Assembly: GCF_022378355.1 (NCBI RefSeq)
Contig: NZ_JAKMAJ010000002.1
Location: 248,001 to 312,000, forward strand
Source of the DNA: Brenneria bubanii
GTDB lineage: Bacteria > Pseudomonadota > Gammaproteobacteria > Enterobacterales > Enterobacteriaceae
DNA: 64,000 nucleotides
Reading direction: 5' to 3'
The translations under genes were made by a program, and so were the position numbers. Below are positions 1-12,441 of this stretch, piece after piece. The stretch's first letter is position 1. Every line of letters starts with the position of its first letter. The notes beneath the pieces were generated by a model. The model did not search any database and had not been told where the DNA came from. It saw nothing but the letters and a program-made list of their open reading frames with translations.

Positions 1-651
1 TAGACGCCCATCGTGCAGCTTAAATACCATCGCGATATTAACGTAATCCAGCATGACGCCTTTCGGTAAGCTGGTCGTACCTGAGGTATAAATCAGCGTA
101 AACAGGTCGTTGAGATCGCGGTTGTCGATGCGACGTTGCAGTTCGCCTTGCCAGCACGCCGGGATTGGCTGATTTTCAAACTCGCGCAGCGTCATGGCGA
201 TATCGCAACCGCGCAAATCCACCCCATCCTCCATAACGATGATATGGCGTAGGCGGGGGCAGACTTCCCGCAGCGTCAACAAGGTATCAAACTGGACCTG
301 ATTACCGACAAAAATCGTGCCGATCGCGGCATCATTAAGAATGAAGGCCGCCTGTTCCGCGTTATCGGTAGCATACAGCGGTACGCTGACGGCACGCAGA
401 TGCAATATCGCCAGATCGACCAGCGACCAATTGATCGTATTGCAGGAAAAAATGGCGACTCGCGCCTGTACGTCCAATTTTTGCGCCAATAGGGCTTTGG
501 CGATATTCCGAATTCGTCGACCCGCCTGTGACCAGGTAAGTTGGACCTCACCTGCGGGCGTCCATTCGCGCAACACCGTGCGGCCGGAACAGAGAGCAAT
601 TTGTTGCTGTATCCGCTGTACTACATGGTATGGCTGTAAATGGCTATTCAT
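1..651 (-). CDS. AMP-dependent acyl-CoA synthetase/ligase, N-terminal part (runs off the left edge)
   Basis: Adenylate-forming enzyme of the fatty acyl-CoA ligase type, expected to activate a carboxylic acid with ATP and transfer it to CoA. I translated 217 residues from the ATG at 651 down to base 1; the C-terminal part lies outside the window. The ATP-binding P-loop of the AMP-binding family is visible near residues 190-205 (LIYTSGTTSLPKGVML), preceded by the usual segment with Asn-Trp followed by a region ending in VPLYAT. The gene is transcribed away from leuL. The position upstream of leuABCD is occupied in E. coli by leuO and ilvIH, so this is a local difference. Substrate chain length cannot be told from this fragment; the family assignment is secure. 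Confidence 0.85.
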   Translation of the reverse strand, partial: MNSHLQPYHVVQRIQQQIALCSGRTVLREWTPAGEVQLTWSQAGRRIRNIAKALLAQKLDVQARVAIFSCNTINWSLVDLAILHLRAVSVPLYATDNAEQAAFILNDAAIGTIFVGNQVQFDTLLTLREVCPRLRHIIVMEDGVDLRGCDIAMTLREFENQPIPACWQGELQRRIDNRDLNDLFTLIYTSGTTSLPKGVMLDYVNIAMVFKLHDGRL

Positions 652-819
652 CGGCAAAAAGACTATCCACAGTGAACGTTGACCTGAAAATTTCAGCGTA
701 ATAGTCGTACATAATTTTGGCAGCAGTCTACCGCGATCCGCCAAAACCGCAACGTTATTTGACTGTGCGAATCATGCCCGCAGACGGTTTGATTCGCACA
801 CAGCGAAAGAAATCAAATA

Positions 820-848
820 TTGACATAACCCTGCAAATCAAGTACCAA
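820..848 (+). promoter_or_regulatory. Probable sigma-70 promoter of leuLABCD
   Basis: A perfect -35 hexamer TTGACA (820-825) is followed after 17 bp by a weak -10 TACCAA (843-848). Transcription would start near 855, about 30 bases before the leader peptide ATG. The -10 is poor, so the assignment rests on the -35, the spacing and the position. Confidence 0.45.
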
Positions 849-883
849 TAGGGGCAGTAAACAAATTCTGATGAAGAGATATC

Positions 884-967
884 ATGTTTAACTCTGTTTT
901 CCTACTAAGCCTACTACTAAACGCATCTACATTGCGCGGTATGCTGGTGGGCAGAATTCACAACTGA
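884..967 (+). CDS. leuL: leu operon leader peptide LeuL
   Basis: A 27-residue attenuation peptide (starts MFNSVF, ends GRIHN) upstream of leuA. It holds a run LL-S-LLL encoded by five CTA codons, the rare leucine codon in enterobacteria, plus TTG and CTG further on. The C-terminal half (NASTLRG...GRIH) matches the E. coli LeuL pattern NASSLRG...GIQH. Slow translation of the CTA codons when charged leucyl-tRNA is scarce would prevent formation of the terminator that follows at 983-1016. Too short for ordinary gene callers; identified by reading the leader region. Confidence 0.9.
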   Translation: MFNSVFLLSLLLNASTLRGMLVGRIHN

Positions 968-982
968 TTTCGCTCCATCTTC

Positions 983-1016
983 AAAAAAACCCGCGCCGAT
1001 GCGCGGGTTTTTTTTT
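983..1016 (+). terminator. leu operon attenuator (intrinsic terminator)
   Basis: Perfect hairpin AAACCCGCGC (987-996), loop CGAT, GCGCGGGTTT (1001-1010), running into nine T residues (1008-1016). It lies 19 bases after the leuL stop and 42 bases before leuA, the expected place of the transcription attenuator. Confidence 0.9.
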
Positions 1017-1057
1017 ACTCGCCGGGCGCCAAGTAAATACGATAAGGAATTAAACCG

Positions 1058-5132
<4,075 letters not shown>

Positions 5133-5145
5133 GAGAGAAACCGAC

Positions 5146-5748
5146 ATGGCTAAATTTACACAACATACAGGTCTGGTGGTTCCTCTGGATGCCGCTAACG
5201 TTGATACCGACGCAATTATCCCCAAGCAGTTTCTGCAAAAGGTTACGCGCACCGGTTTCGGCCAGCACCTGTTCAATGACTGGCGTTTTCTGGATGAATC
5301 AGGCCAGCAGCCCAACCCCGATTTTGTGCTGAATAAACCACGCTATAAAGGTGCCAGCATTCTGCTGGCGCGGGAAAACTTCGGCTGCGGTTCTTCACGC
5401 GAGCACGCGCCCTGGGCGCTGACCGATTACGGTATTCAGGCGGTGATCGCACCGAGCTTTGCCGATATTTTTTACGGCAATGCGCTCAACAATCAACTGC
5501 TGCCGGTACGATTGAGCGAAGCGGATATTGATACGCTATTCAAGCTGGTTGAGCGCGAGGAAGGCGTTGCCTTCACCGTCGATCTGGAAAACCAGACCGT
5601 ATTGGCCGGCGGTAAAAGCTACCCGTTTGAAATCGACAGCTTCCGTCGTCACTGCATGCTAAACGGGCTGGATAACATCGGCCTGACGTTACAGCATGAG
5701 TCGGCCATTGCCGATTACGAAAAGCATCAGCCGTCGTTTCTGCGTTGA
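5146..5748 (+). CDS. leuD: 3-isopropylmalate dehydratase small subunit LeuD
   Basis: Swivelling-domain partner of LeuC. The 200-residue protein contains the [12 protein letters not shown]-terminal motif and the family signature [16 protein letters not shown], which contacts substrate at the shared active site. The ribosome-binding site AGAGAAA precedes the ATG. Last gene of the operon, followed by an intrinsic terminator at 5808-5834. Confidence 0.98.
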   Translation: MAKFTQHTGLVVPLDAANVDTDAIIPKQFLQKVTRTGFGQHLFNDWRFLDESGQQPNPDFVLNKPRYKGASILLARENFGCGSSREHAPWALTDYGIQAVIAPSFADIFYGNALNNQLLPVRLSEADIDTLFKLVEREEGVAFTVDLENQTVLAGGKSYPFEIDSFRRHCMLNGLDNIGLTLQHESAIADYEKHQPSFLR

Positions 5749-6104
5749 TCGACTAACGTGGCGATAGCGCCGCTTCATCAGCGATAAGCAGGCTATCGCC
5801 ACCATAAAGGGGTTCCGGAACGGGACCTCTTTTTCGTTTCTTCGCTGGCGAAACCTCATGATCACCAAGAAATAGACTAACGCGGATCTGGCCTGATTTT
5901 CCCCTATCGTTCAGGGAACAATATCCCCAGCCGTATTCCGGAAGCCCATCCGGGCAAAGTTTGTCATAAAACCGTTTCTGATTATTCACGAAGCTGCATT
6001 AAATCCGCCTGACAATCACGCGTTTCTACTGACGGTCGCAGTATCGGAATGGGTATCGGCGACAGTAAGAACAGCCATCATCTGATAATGGGGCGGTACG
6101 GTGC
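5749..6104. other. leuD/sgrS intergenic region
   Basis: Gene-free stretch between the end of leuD and the 3' end of the convergent sgrS. It holds a 9-bp perfect inverted repeat (GGCGATAGC at 5760-5768 and GCTATCGCC at 5792-5800) and then the leu terminator. Open frames here are short and lack family resemblance, so I see no gene. Confidence 0.6.
5808..5834 (+). terminator. leuABCD intrinsic terminator
   Basis: Stem AGGGGTTCC (5808-5816) pairs with GGGACCTCT (5822-5830) using two G-U pairs, with a 5-base loop and T residues at 5828 and 5830-5834. It sits 60 bases after the leuD stop. Confidence 0.7.
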
Positions 6105-6134
6105 AAAAAAAAAGCCAGCGGAAGGTTCGCTGGC
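6105..6134 (-). terminator. SgrS intrinsic terminator
   Basis: On the minus strand the stem GCCAGCG/CGCTGGC (6134-6128 with 6120-6114) has a 7-base loop and is followed by nine T residues (6113-6105). A long U tail is typical of Hfq-binding small RNAs. Confidence 0.9.
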
Positions 6135-6213
6135 TGGTGAAATGACACCATTACTCAGAATATTTCTCTCCGTCATTCATACTTGATGGGTAATACAGGC
6201 CCGCCATTTACGC

Positions 6214-6378
6214 TTATAGCCAGTGCCGATAATCCTCTTCCGACATGTCATCAATTTGCCACTGCGTCGCCTGCTGCAGCAATTCGATCCGCTGTTGGGC
6301 CGATATTCCGCTCAACCAGTTAGCTTTGCTCGCAGCAAGATAGGTTTGATAGAACCGGTACAATGATGAAACTTTCAT
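6214..6378 (-). CDS. sgrT: SgrT, small inhibitor of glucose uptake encoded within SgrS
   Basis: A 54-residue peptide encoded in the 5' half of SgrS. The central segment FYQTYLAASKANWLSGISAQQR aligns with E. coli SgrT (FYQHYFTATAKLCWLRWLSVPQR). In E. coli SgrT blocks the glucose transporter PtsG. The ATG at 6378 follows a strong GGAGG (6389-6385); an in-frame ATG seven codons upstream lacks a ribosome-binding site. The product is longer than the 43-residue E. coli peptide at both ends, with a distinct acidic C-terminus (DDMSEEDYRHWL). Confidence 0.85.
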   Translation of the reverse strand: MKVSSLYRFYQTYLAASKANWLSGISAQQRIELLQQATQWQIDDMSEEDYRHWL

Positions 6379-6468
6379 AATCCACCTCCCCGCTTTCATT
6401 GAATGAAAGTATCAACGTAATATAGGGAAAGATAAATTGATGACTTTAGTGCGGGGAGTTCCTCTTTT

Positions 6469-8127
6469 ATGTCTTCATCTCGTCTGCAACAACAGTTCAT
6501 TCGCCTGTGGCAACGCTATCAGGGACAAACGACCGAAACGACGCTGCAAGAACTGGCAGGAGTATTGAGCTGTTCCCGCCGCCATATCCGCTCACTGCTC
6601 GGAGCCATGCAAAAGCAAGGTTGGCTTATCTGGCAGGCGGAAGCCGGACGCAGCAAACGTTCGCAACTGACCTTTATCTACACCGGGCTGGCGCTGCAAC
6701 AACAGCGGGCTGAAGACCTGCTGGAGCAGGATCGCATCGATCAGTTGGTGCAACTGGTCGGCGATAAGGAAACCGTACGGCAAATGCTGTTGTCGCACCT
6801 TGGCCGCAGTTTTCGTCAGGGTAAGCATATTCTGCGTATTCTTTATTATCGTCCGCTGCGTAATCTGCTGCCGGGATCGGCACTCCGACGTTCAGAAATG
6901 CATATTGCCCGCCAGATATTCAGTGGCCTGACCAACATAAATGAGGAAAATGGGGAACTAAAACCCGATTTAGCCCATCACTGGCAAATGCTATCGCCAC
7001 TGCACTGGCGATTTTATCTGCGTCCGTCCATTCGTTTTCACCATGGTCGCGAGCTCACCATGGCGGATGTCATCACATCGCTCACCCGGATCACCGAATC
7101 CCCCCTGTTTTCGCATATCGACAATGTGACCTCTCCCATGCCGTTTGTGATTGATGTGCGGCTGACCCGACCTGACAGCTGGCTCCCCTGGTCGCTGGGC
7201 AGCGTTTCAGCAATGATTTTGCCGCAGGAGTGGCGTACCCTGCCTGACTTCGCCAGACATCCGATCGGAACCGGTCCCTATGCCGTGACGCGTAATAATG
7301 ACAACCAGCTAAAAATCAATGCATTCGATGACTATTTCGGTTATCGGGCGCTGATTGACGAAGTCAATATCTGGGTGATTGCCGACGCCAACGAGATGTA
7401 CCCTTTTTCCCTGCACCTGGAATCGGACGATTCGTCTCATAATCAGTTGGAAAGCCGTATGGAGGAAGGCTGCTATTTCCTGCTGTTTGATACCCGTTCG
7501 GCGCAGGCAAGTCAATTGGAAGTGCGGCGGTGGCTTTGCCAGATATTCAATCCGATCGCCTTGCTGCGTCATGCGGATATTTCGCATCAGCGAGACTGGT
7601 CGCCAGCTTATGGTCTGCTGCCACGCTGGCATCATCGAAACCGTATCGACCCGCAGGAGAAGCCCAAAGATCTGAAGCGCATTACCCTGACCATTTACCG
7701 GGAGCACCCGGAATATAAGGTTATCAGCGGCCTGATGGCAAAAGTGCTGGCGGAGCAAGGCGTAGAGCTCGACCTACAGACGGTAAGTTACGAAACCTGG
7801 TATCGGGGCGACGCGCAGAGCGATATCTGGCTGAGCAGCAACAACTGTTATTTACCGCTCGAATTCTCACTGTTCGCCATATTTTACGAACAGCCGCTGA
7901 TACAACATTGCCTTCATCAAAATCTGCCCGTCGATGCCGACCTGTGGCGCAATAAAATGCTGCCCATGGCCGAGTGGAGCGAAAAACTGGTCAGTGGCGG
8001 CCAGTTGCACCCGTTGTTTCATAACTGGCTGCAACTTCAGGGACAGCGCAGTATGCGGGGTATCCGTATGAACACCTTAGGGTGGTTTGACTTTAAATCC
8101 GCCTGGTTCGCGCCGCCGGAAAACTAA
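6469..8127 (+). CDS. sgrR: SgrR, transcriptional activator of sgrS
   Basis: DNA-binding regulator that switches on sgrS when sugar phosphates accumulate. The 552-residue protein (E. coli 551) has an N-terminal winged-helix domain (about residues 1-115, including [11 protein letters not shown]). A solute-binding-protein-like domain follows (about 160-540), related to the SBP_bac_5 family, which is thought to sense a small molecule. The segment from [24 protein letters not shown] onward and the C-terminus ([18 protein letters not shown]) are near identical to E. coli. It diverges from sgrS over about 60 bp, the expected regulatory region, and is followed by thiBPQ as in E. coli. Confidence 0.97.
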   Translation: MSSSRLQQQFIRLWQRYQGQTTETTLQELAGVLSCSRRHIRSLLGAMQKQGWLIWQAEAGRSKRSQLTFIYTGLALQQQRAEDLLEQDRIDQLVQLVGDKETVRQMLLSHLGRSFRQGKHILRILYYRPLRNLLPGSALRRSEMHIARQIFSGLTNINEENGELKPDLAHHWQMLSPLHWRFYLRPSIRFHHGRELTMADVITSLTRITESPLFSHIDNVTSPMPFVIDVRLTRPDSWLPWSLGSVSAMILPQEWRTLPDFARHPIGTGPYAVTRNNDNQLKINAFDDYFGYRALIDEVNIWVIADANEMYPFSLHLESDDSSHNQLESRMEEGCYFLLFDTRSAQASQLEVRRWLCQIFNPIALLRHADISHQRDWSPAYGLLPRWHHRNRIDPQEKPKDLKRITLTIYREHPEYKVISGLMAKVLAEQGVELDLQTVSYETWYRGDAQSDIWLSSNNCYLPLEFSLFAIFYEQPLIQHCLHQNLPVDADLWRNKMLPMAEWSEKLVSGGQLHPLFHNWLQLQGQRSMRGIRMNTLGWFDFKSAWFAPPEN

Positions 8128-8171
8128 GGGTCTTGCTTTCACTCCCCCCCATAAGTCTTTACAATGGGGCG

Positions 8172-8276
8172 TTCTCAACGGGGTGCGGAAAACGCTTAAC
8201 AACTGTACGACACGTTTTCGCTGAGAAAATACCCGTCGAACCTGATCCGGTTAATACCGGCGAAGGGATTTGAGAG
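8172..8276 (+). promoter_or_regulatory. TPP riboswitch (THI element)
   Basis: The conserved thi-box elements are present: GGGGTGC near 8180, CTGAGA at 8221-8226, ACCCGTCGAACCTGATC (8231-8247) and the CCGG...CGAAGGGA segment around 8248-8268. The closing P1 stem pairs TTCTCA (8172-8177) with TGAGAG (8271-8276). Located 53 bases upstream of the thiB start, it would repress thiBPQ when thiamine pyrophosphate is plentiful. Confidence 0.95.
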
Positions 8277-8329
8277 TGCTCATCGCTGACTCAAAGACCT
8301 TTGCCACCCTATGACAACAGGAGTGCAAA

Positions 8330-9367
8330 GTGTTAAATATCGCCTTACTCATGCAACCGTGGTTGCCGCGTTCAACATCAATACTAAAAAAAATGCTTCC
8401 CTGCCTGCTGTTGGTGTCGGCATCATCGTTCGCCAAACCGGAGCTTACGGTCTACACCTATGAATCTTTTTCGTCTGAATGGGGCCCAGGTCCGGCTATT
8501 AAAACCGCCTTTGAAAAAGAGTGCGAATGCGAGCTGAATTTTGTTGCTCTGGAAGATGGCGCATCCTTGCTGAACCGGCTGCGCATGGAAGGAAAAAACA
8601 GCAAGGCGGATATTATCCTGGGGCTGGATAACAACCTGTTGCAGGCGGCGGAACAGACCGGGTTATTCGCCAGGCATCATCTGGATACCCAGTCCGTCAT
8701 CGATGTGCCGGGCGGCTGGGACAATACCACTTTTATCCCCTATGACTACGGCTACTTCGCCTTTATCTATAACAAAGACCGGCTGAAAAACCCGCCCAGC
8801 AGTCTGCATGAACTGGTCGACAGCAACGAACCCTGGAGAGTGATCTATCAGGATCCGCGCACCAGCACTCCCGGGTTGGGTCTACTGATGTGGATGCAGA
8901 AAGTCTATGGCGATGAAGCTCCGCAGGCATGGCAAAAGCTGGCTAAAAAAACGGTTACCGTGACCAAAGGCTGGAGCCAGGCCTATGGATTGTTCCTTAA
9001 AGGCGAAGCCGATCTGGTGCTTAGCTATACCACCTCACCGGCATACCACATCATTGAAGAGAAAAAAGATAATTATGCCGCGGCAAAATTCAGCGAGGGG
9101 CATTACCTGCAGATTGAAGTCGCCGGACAGCTTGCCGCCAGTAAAAATCCAGCGCTGGCAAAACGCTTTATGCAATTCATTCTGACTCCCGCGTTCCAAC
9201 AGGCGCTCCCAACCACCAACTGGATGTATCCGGTGATCAAAACCGATCTTCCCGCCGGGTTCGCCAATCTCGTCATCCCTGGCAAAGCCTTGCAGTACAG
9301 TACCCAACAGGTTGCCGAGCAGCGCAATAACTGGATTCAGGCATGGCAACTCGCCGTCAGCCGCTGA
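8330..9367 (+). CDS. thiB: Thiamine/TPP-binding periplasmic protein ThiB
   Basis: Periplasmic solute-binding component of the thiamine, TMP and TPP importer. The protein has 345 residues. An N-terminal signal peptide ends in ...SASSFA before KPELTVYTYESF, which matches the mature N-terminus of E. coli ThiB (TbpA). WGPGPAIKTAFE and the DPRTSTPGLGLLMWMQKVYGDEAPQAW segment are conserved. The GTG at 8330 is preceded by AGGAG at 8319-8323; this gives roughly 20 residues more ahead of the signal peptide than in E. coli, and in-frame ATGs at 8351 and 8393 are alternatives. It overlaps thiP by 25 bases. Confidence 0.95.
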   Translation: MLNIALLMQPWLPRSTSILKKMLPCLLLVSASSFAKPELTVYTYESFSSEWGPGPAIKTAFEKECECELNFVALEDGASLLNRLRMEGKNSKADIILGLDNNLLQAAEQTGLFARHHLDTQSVIDVPGGWDNTTFIPYDYGYFAFIYNKDRLKNPPSSLHELVDSNEPWRVIYQDPRTSTPGLGLLMWMQKVYGDEAPQAWQKLAKKTVTVTKGWSQAYGLFLKGEADLVLSYTTSPAYHIIEEKKDNYAAAKFSEGHYLQIEVAGQLAASKNPALAKRFMQFILTPAFQQALPTTNWMYPVIKTDLPAGFANLVIPGKALQYSTQQVAEQRNNWIQAWQLAVSR

Positions 9368-10953
9368 GTGCCGGAAGTCTGTGGCCGGGACGACTGGCCG
9401 CAATGCTGTTGGTTTTGGTCGCAACGCTGGCTTTCGGCGCCTTGTGGCTACAGGCGCCGGAAAATCAGTGGCAAACCCTCTGGCATGACGGCTATCTGTG
9501 GCATGTGATCCGCTTCACTTTCTGGCAGGCGTTTTTGTCTGCCCTGCTGTCCAGCGTGCCGGCGATTTTCCTGGCCAGAGCGCTTTATCGCAGGCGCTTT
9601 CCCGGATATCGTCTGCTGTTACGCCTGTGCGCCATGACGCTGGTGCTGCCGGTGCTGGTCGCGGTTTTTGGGCTGCTGAGCGTATACGGACGCCATGGCT
9701 GGCTGGCGCATCTGCTGGCAAGCGCCGGCCTGCCCTATCCGTTTTCCCCTTACGGACTCCACGGCATTCTGCTGGCGCATATTTTTTTCAACCTGCCGCT
9801 GGCGACCCGCTTGCTGCTGCAATCGCTGGAAAACATCGCGACTGAACAGCGTCAGCTGGCCGCCCAGTTGGGAATGAATGGCTGGCAGCATTTTCGTATC
9901 GTTGAATGGCCGTGGCTGCGTCGGCAAATTCTGCCGGTGGCCTCGCTGATTTTTATGCTCTGCTTCGCCAGTTTCGCCACCGTATTATCATTAGGCGGCG
10001 GACCGAAGGCGACCACCATTGAGCTGGCGATCTACCAGGCGCTGAGTTTTGATTACGATCCGTCTCGCGCGGCGCTGCTGGCGCTGATTCAGATGACCTG
10101 CTGTCTGGGTCTGGTTCTGCTGAGCCAGCGCCTGGGAAGGATCCTGCCGGTCGGCAGCACGCAGCAGCAGGCGTGGCGTAACCCGCAGGACAGTCTGTTC
10201 AGCCGGGTGTGCGACAGCCTGCTGATCGGCGGCGCAATATTGCTGATCGTACCGCCGCTGCTGGCCGTGGCGGTAGACGGCGTCAACCCCTCGCTGCCCG
10301 CCGTGTTGCTGCAACCCGCGCTATGGCAAACCCTGTTCACCTCGCTGCGTATTGCATTGGCGGCGGGCGCCATATGCGTCACCCTGACAATAATGCTGCT
10401 GTGGAGCAGCCGGGAGCTTAAGCTGCGTCAGCAACCACTCTATGGCCAACTGATGAATCTCAGTGGCATGCTGATCCTCGCCATGCCCGGAATCGTACTG
10501 GCAACCGGCTTCTTCCTGTTGCTGAACAACACCATCGGATTGCCGGCGTCGCCTTATGGATTGGTGGTGATGACCAACGCATTGATGGCGATTCCCTATG
10601 CGCTCAAAGTGCTGGAGAATCCGATGCTGGATATCGCCGAGCGCTATAATCAACTCTGTCTGTCGTTAGATATCCGCGGCTGGCGGCGGTTGAAAATCGT
10701 TGAATTGCAAGGGCTGAAACAGCCGCTGGCTCAGGCTCTGGCATTTGCCAGCGTGTTATCCATCGGTGATTTCGGCGTCATCGCGCTGTTCGGCAACGAG
10801 CAGTTCCGCACCTTGCCTTTTTATCTTTACCAGCAGATCGGCGCCTACCGCAGCGTTGACGGCGCTGTTACCGCGCTCTTGTTGATGTTGCTCTGCTTCA
10901 CGCTGTTCACCCTAATTGAAAAACTGGCGGATCGTCATGATCATTCTCGATAA
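9343..10953 (+). CDS. thiP: Thiamine/TPP ABC transporter permease ThiP
   Basis: Inner-membrane permease with two fused binding-protein-dependent transport domains, about 12 hydrophobic segments in 536 residues (identical length to E. coli). Conserved cytoplasmic loops are visible in both halves: [28 protein letters not shown] near residues 168-195 and [31 protein letters not shown] near 430-460. These are the contact sites for the ATPase. The start MATRRQPL is the same as in E. coli and lies inside the end of thiB. Confidence 0.97.
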   Translation: MATRRQPLSAGSLWPGRLAAMLLVLVATLAFGALWLQAPENQWQTLWHDGYLWHVIRFTFWQAFLSALLSSVPAIFLARALYRRRFPGYRLLLRLCAMTLVLPVLVAVFGLLSVYGRHGWLAHLLASAGLPYPFSPYGLHGILLAHIFFNLPLATRLLLQSLENIATEQRQLAAQLGMNGWQHFRIVEWPWLRRQILPVASLIFMLCFASFATVLSLGGGPKATTIELAIYQALSFDYDPSRAALLALIQMTCCLGLVLLSQRLGRILPVGSTQQQAWRNPQDSLFSRVCDSLLIGGAILLIVPPLLAVAVDGVNPSLPAVLLQPALWQTLFTSLRIALAAGAICVTLTIMLLWSSRELKLRQQPLYGQLMNLSGMLILAMPGIVLATGFFLLLNNTIGLPASPYGLVVMTNALMAIPYALKVLENPMLDIAERYNQLCLSLDIRGWRRLKIVELQGLKQPLAQALAFASVLSIGDFGVIALFGNEQFRTLPFYLYQQIGAYRSVDGAVTALLLMLLCFTLFTLIEKLADRHDHSR

Positions 10954-11584
10954 ACTGACCTATCTCTATCAAGACTTTCCCATGCGTTTTGATTTACGTG
11001 TCCAACACGGAGAACGTATTGCGATTCTTGGCCCCAGCGGCGCCGGGAAAAGCACCTTGCTGAATCTGATTGCCGGTTTTTTGATCGCCGATAGCGGCGA
11101 ACTGCGCCTTAACGGAGAAGACCACCGCCACACTGCGCCGTCGAAACGTCCGGTATCCATCCTGTTTCAGGAAAACAATCTCTTTCCGCACCTGACGCTT
11201 GAGAAAAATATCGCGCTGGGGCTGCACCCCGGTTTACGGCTGAGCGCCGAGCAGCGTGAAACGCTGAAACAGATCGCCGAACAGGTCGGGTTGACCGAAC
11301 TGCTCGCCCGACTGCCGTCGCAGGTTTCAGGCGGTCAACGACAGCGTGCGGCGCTGGCGCGCTGTCTTGTGCGTCACCAGCCGATTTTACTGTTGGATGA
11401 ACCGTTTTCCGCGTTAGATCCGGCATTAAGGCAGGAAATGCTGCAACTGCTGGAAAAAATCTGTGATGAACGTCAGCTGACACTACTGATGGTATCGCAC
11501 AATCTGGATGATGCGGCATACATCGCCAGCCGGACGATGACCGTGAATAATGGCGGCATCAGCGATAGTCGCCCGCTTGATTAA
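10937..11584 (+). CDS. thiQ: Thiamine/TPP ABC transporter ATPase ThiQ
   Basis: ATP-binding subunit that powers ThiBP. It shows Walker A (GPSGAGKST), the Q-loop region [12 protein letters not shown], the signature [13 protein letters not shown], Walker [13 protein letters not shown] and the switch His in [10 protein letters not shown] chose the ATG at 10937 ([12 protein letters not shown]), overlapping the end of thiP, because it aligns with the E. coli start; the frame stays open upstream. At 215 residues it lacks about 17 residues of the C-terminal tail of E. coli ThiQ (232), ending shortly after the last strand. The nucleotide-binding core is complete, so it is probably functional. Confidence 0.94.
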   Translation: MIILDKLTYLYQDFPMRFDLRVQHGERIAILGPSGAGKSTLLNLIAGFLIADSGELRLNGEDHRHTAPSKRPVSILFQENNLFPHLTLEKNIALGLHPGLRLSAEQRETLKQIAEQVGLTELLARLPSQVSGGQRQRAALARCLVRHQPILLLDEPFSALDPALRQEMLQLLEKICDERQLTLLMVSHNLDDAAYIASRTMTVNNGGISDSRPLD

Positions 11585-12366
11585 CCCTGTATAGCGTCGT
11601 CACCTGTGGCGCGCCGGGTTGAGCGCCAGCCGCTGACTTGAAAACGCGGCAGAGAATTAATAACAGATATTCGGTATCTCATGTTAAACCATGAGGTTCG
11701 GATAATTGGAAAAGTCGTAACGAATAAAAAACTCACTTTTGAAACGGTCGTCAAAAACCTCATCTGGATTGTGATCTACCCGCTCATTCTGTAAAAAAAT
11801 TTAAATTGATGCGTGAAACAAGATAAAAAATAAAATATGCTACCAAATCATAATTATTGGAAATAATGAAAACCCAACAACTGTATTTGTGAGATTGCCG
11901 TCACACAACAAAAAAATAACTTATTGATTTTATTGGCATTTGAAATAAAAAATCAAAAATAACCATTTTAACACCAATTTTTACGCCATCTTATGGAAAA
12001 CGCAATAATATCAACGACCGTTTCATTTACAGAGTTAAACACCACCCAACAAATCATTTTAATTAACAAATTAAAAACAAATAAAGCCGATAATAAAAAC
12101 TTATTTTTTCAGTGATAACGGCCAACAAACGAGAATATAAAATAATATACTTGCGCAACCTAAAGAGCCGGCAGTCAGACACATCAATGATGCGCCATTA
12201 ATTTCAATTAAAAGCCACCCGTTCCACATGAATATATTTCTCTCGGCGTTCGTTTAGCGCCCCACGCCGTAGAGGAGGAAGCAAAGACCCAGGCAAGAGA
12301 AAATATCAGCCTTATGGGCTCTTGCCGCTTTATTCAGGGAAAGTCCCTGGCAACGTGCAACATAAT
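11585..12366. other. Long AT-rich intergenic region upstream of adhE
   Basis: About 780 bases with no credible gene. Most of it (roughly 11780-12150) is strongly AT-rich, unlike the flanking genes. Together with the adjacent repeat element it probably forms the promoter region and untranslated leader of adhE, which in E. coli also has a very long regulated leader. I could not place FNR, Cra or Fis sites with confidence. Only very short frames exist (for example a ten-codon frame from 12228). Confidence 0.6.
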
Positions 12367-12421
12367 ATACCCAATAGATTTCGCATTGCGGAAAGGCGGC
12401 AACGTGAAAGATGAAGGGTAT
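12367..12421. repeat. Short terminal-inverted-repeat element (MITE-like), 55 bp copy
   Basis: Left end ATACCCAATAGATTTC (12367-12382) and right end GAAAGATGAAGGGTAT (12406-12421) are imperfect inverted repeats of each other. The same two ends bound a 252-bp element at 33916-34167. The internal segment GGAAAGGCGGCAA resembles a small dispersed repeat I recall from several Enterobacterales intergenic regions; the family name is not known to me. It lies directly upstream of the adhE ribosome-binding site, so it would be in the adhE leader transcript. Confidence 0.65.
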
Positions 12422-12441
12422 CCCCTACATTGGAGACCGCC

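Larger units (their letters stand above)
6105..6412 (-). ncRNA. sgrS: SgrS small RNA (glucose-phosphate stress), approximate 5' end
   Basis: Hfq-dependent dual-function RNA divergent from its activator gene sgrR, as in E. coli. On the minus strand the 3' part reads CTGAGTAATGGTGTCATTT, closely matching the E. coli SgrS seed that pairs with ptsG mRNA (CTGAGTATTGGTGT...TCACC). It is directly followed by the terminal hairpin GCCAGCG...CGCTGGC and a T run. The 5' end is inferred from a -10-like TATATT (6424-6419), giving a start near 6412. That would make an RNA of about 300 nt, longer than the 227 nt of E. coli, with the SgrT frame in its 5' half. Confidence 0.85.

Noticed and set aside
5753-5989. 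A 78-codon open frame on the minus strand after leuD
   Set aside because: It spans the leu terminator, has no family resemblance and no convincing ribosome-binding site.
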